Shown in pieces: positions 14,016-15,245 of a stretch of DNA of 15,245 nucleotides. The stretch's first letter is position 1; the number at the start of each line of letters is the position of its first letter. The translations under genes and the position numbers were made by a program. Below the pieces are notes generated by a model. That model saw only the letters and a program-made list of their open reading frames with translations, did not search any database and had not been told where the DNA came from. The stretch is from an uncultured Erysipelotrichaceae bacterium (GTDB lineage: Bacteria; Bacillota_I; Bacilli_A; RF39; UBA660). The stretch covers positions 1-15,245 of the forward strand of contig CADBMU010000016.1 in NCBI GenBank assembly GCA_902795845.1, read 5' to 3'.

Positions 14016-14294
14016 ATGAAAAAAGGATTGATATTATCTTTAAAAATCATAGTACTAGTTATATTCGTTGCATGGGTATTTATAGTATTTATTGATTATT
14101 TTAGAACTAGACAAGATGAAAAACCAATGTTTTGTATTAGTGAAAAAACATATAAGTATGCTGATGGAAAAACTTATGAATGTGTAGGAATAGGTTATAA
14201 GATGTATAAATATGAAAGAGATAGTATTAATGCTACTGAATTCGGACCAATATTTATTGAACAAAAAACTAATGGTGATACACCATTAAATTAA
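14016..14294 (+). CDS. Small single-pass membrane protein, unknown function
   Basis: A 92-residue protein with one strong N-terminal transmembrane helix (about 7-27) after two lysines, then a soluble tail that should face outside. The tail has KPMFCISEKTYKYADGKTY, then ECVGIGYKMYKYER, with Cys40 and Cys56 that could form a disulfide. The pattern (FCI, a short Lys/Tyr-rich hairpin, then a GxGYK turn) resembles short hypothetical proteins common in Clostridium-type Firmicutes, for which I know no function. GAGGTG lies 5 bases before the ATG. The next gene starts 16 bases after the stop, suggesting an operon of secreted or membrane proteins. Confidence 0.75.
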   Translation: MKKGLILSLKIIVLVIFVAWVFIVFIDYFRTRQDEKPMFCISEKTYKYADGKTYECVGIGYKMYKYERDSINATEFGPIFIEQKTNGDTPLN

Positions 14295-14310
14295 CCTAAG
14301 GGGGATAAAT

Positions 14311-14742
14311 ATGTTAAATAAAAATGGTTGGGGATATAGAGAATTTTTAATAGGTGGAGCTATTTTATTAATCGCCCTTTTATTTGCTACTTTCTTTATT
14401 ATAAGACTTTATAGTGGCTTACCTAATTTAAATACTTTTATAGTTGACCCTGTTGATTATCAAGATATTGAAAACAGTGTAAAAACAGCTTCTTTAAAAT
14501 ATATAAGTAATTATTATAGAGAAGATATTGGTGATGGTGTAATAGTGATATCTACTGATAACTTAAAAAAATATGATTTAATTACTGATACTGATTTAAC
14601 TGAAACTAATAATAATGACTCATGCAAAGGTTATGCCTTAGTAAGAAATAAAGATAATATGGTAACTAGTGATGCATATATTAACTGTAAAAATTATGCC
14701 AGTGAAGGTTATCAAGCTTGGAGGTTAGTTGATAATGGATAA
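14311..14742 (+). CDS. Membrane protein with prepilin-like N-terminus and two-Cys C-terminal module
   Basis: A 143-residue protein. The N-terminus NKNGWGYREFLIGGA fits a type IV prepilin cleavage site: Gly6 at -1, Trp7 at +1 and Glu11 at +5, followed by a hydrophobic helix (about 12-34). If cleaved after Gly6 it would be a pseudopilin-like subunit; otherwise it is a single-pass anchor. The C-terminal region (about 55-140) is hydrophilic, with VIVISTDNLKKYDLI, then CKGYALV (Cys105) and AYINCKNYASEGYQAW (Cys126), a module repeated in the next gene. AAGGGGG lies 6 bases before the ATG. Its end overlaps the next start by 8 bases. No pilus assembly ATPase or prepilin peptidase is in the window, so pilin status is inference. 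Confidence 0.7.
   Translation: MLNKNGWGYREFLIGGAILLIALLFATFFIIRLYSGLPNLNTFIVDPVDYQDIENSVKTASLKYISNYYREDIGDGVIVISTDNLKKYDLITDTDLTETNNNDSCKGYALVRNKDNMVTSDAYINCKNYASEGYQAWRLVDNG
14720..14724 (+). promoter_or_regulatory. Ribosome binding site GGAGG deciding the last gene's start
   Basis: GGAGG lies 10 bases before ATG 14735 and only 4 before the in-frame TTG at 14729. The ATG is preferred. The site is inside the coding end of the previous gene. Confidence 0.6.
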
Positions 14743-15112
14743 ATTAAAAAAAGTTTCAGTAATTTGGGGAATAGTTGCAGTACTATTATTTGCTTTTTTA
14801 ACTACTATGGGATTTATGTATAAAAATAAAACTAAAAAATATAAAGATTTAGAAAAAAAATTAGTTGAAGTTACAAAAAGTTATACAGCAACAGATTTTA
14901 ATTTTCCTGTCAATGGCAAAAATATTATTATTACTTATAATGAATTACATGATAATAATATGATCGATAAATTAGAAGTAGACAGTAAAAAATGTGATGG
15001 TTATGTAAAATTAACATTTGATAACGTTACTGAGTATAAAGCTTATATAAAATGTGATAAGTATCAAACTCATGGTTTTGAAGGAAAAAATTTAGATAGT
15101 AATAACAAATAA
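14735..15112 (+). CDS. Single-pass membrane protein with the same two-Cys module
   Basis: A 125-residue protein with a short basic N-terminus, a transmembrane helix at about 8-28, a charged, possibly coiled segment (about 30-48) and a C-terminal domain. That domain (about 55-118) parallels the previous protein: NIIITYNELHDNNMI matches VIVISTDNLKKYDLI, CDGYVKL (Cys87) matches CKGYALV, and AYIKCDKYQTHGF (Cys107) matches AYINCKNYASEGY. Cysteines are 20 residues apart here and 21 in the neighbour. The likely location is the outer membrane face, with a possible Cys-Cys disulfide. It lacks the Gly/Glu prepilin signature. The two genes overlap by 8 bases and probably arose by module duplication. Function unknown. 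Confidence 0.72.
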   Translation: MDKLKKVSVIWGIVAVLLFAFLTTMGFMYKNKTKKYKDLEKKLVEVTKSYTATDFNFPVNGKNIIITYNELHDNNMIDKLEVDSKKCDGYVKLTFDNVTEYKAYIKCDKYQTHGFEGKNLDSNNK

Positions 15113-15187
15113 TACTTGGTATAAATTTATTGTTATTTATTACTACTAAAATGTAAATCGTTTAATGTAAAATTAAAAGATAAAGGT

Positions 15188-15220
15188 GTGGAAAACTTTG
15201 CGGTTTTCTACTTATTTTTT
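15188..15220 (+). terminator. Intrinsic terminator after the small membrane protein cluster
   Basis: A 9-bp stem with one G-T pair (GTGGAAAAC / GTTTTCTAC) and a TTTGCG loop is followed by TTATTTTTT. It lies about 75 bases after the last stop. The intervening AT-rich stretch (15113-15187) holds nothing else I can support. Confidence 0.7.
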
Positions 15221-15245
15221 GTGTAAAGAAAAAAATTAAAAAAAG

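Noticed and set aside
15187..15196. TGTGGAAAAC, close to a DnaA box on the minus strand (TTTTCCACA)
   Set aside because: A single imperfect copy that is part of a terminator stem; no cluster of boxes and no dnaA or dnaN nearby, so not an origin.

Overview
The window is a very AT-rich, densely packed bacterial segment read with the standard code (Trp is TGG, TGA is used as a stop). Strong purine-rich ribosome binding sites, TATAAT-type promoters, a genuine Spo0A regulator, a FemABX peptidoglycan aminoacyltransferase and glycolytic genes in one block point to a low-GC Firmicute. Several protein details (a PGK with SHLGK instead of SHLGR, a short divergent triosephosphate isomerase, secreted small proteins with a shared two-Cys module) suggest an uncultured gut Bacilli lineage of the RF39/Erysipelotrichia kind. 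That placement is inference.

Layout. Positions 2-934 hold the 3' part of tuf (EF-Tu), followed by a strong terminator. Positions 1059-3332 hold two convergent envelope genes: a membrane-anchored serine beta-lactamase/PBP-fold protein (+) and a FemX-like transferase (-). Their stop codons abut inside one shared hairpin. Positions 3450-4055 encode a six-helix HdeD/DUF308 membrane protein.

Positions 4071-13950 are the core: promoter, eno, attenuator-like hairpin, a TGS/threonyl-tRNA-synthetase-like/uridine-kinase-like fusion, gap, pgk, tpi, terminator; then spo0A with its own leader; then a promoter, gpmI, a PduL-type phosphotransacylase and a DusB-like tRNA dihydrouridine synthase. Together tpi, gap, pgk, gpmI and eno encode the whole triose half of glycolysis down to phosphoenolpyruvate, and PduL could interconvert acetyl-CoA and acetyl phosphate. 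The sporulation master regulator Spo0A sits in the middle of this block, and its leader contains a perfect Spo0A-box heptamer plus tandem AGTGACAA repeats.

Positions 14016-15112 carry three small single-pass membrane proteins, probably an operon ending at a terminator near 15188-15220. The last two share a homologous extracellular C-terminal module, and the middle one has a type IV prepilin-like N-terminus. No tRNA, rRNA, CRISPR array or insertion sequence was seen, and no gene-free stretch exceeds 300 bases.
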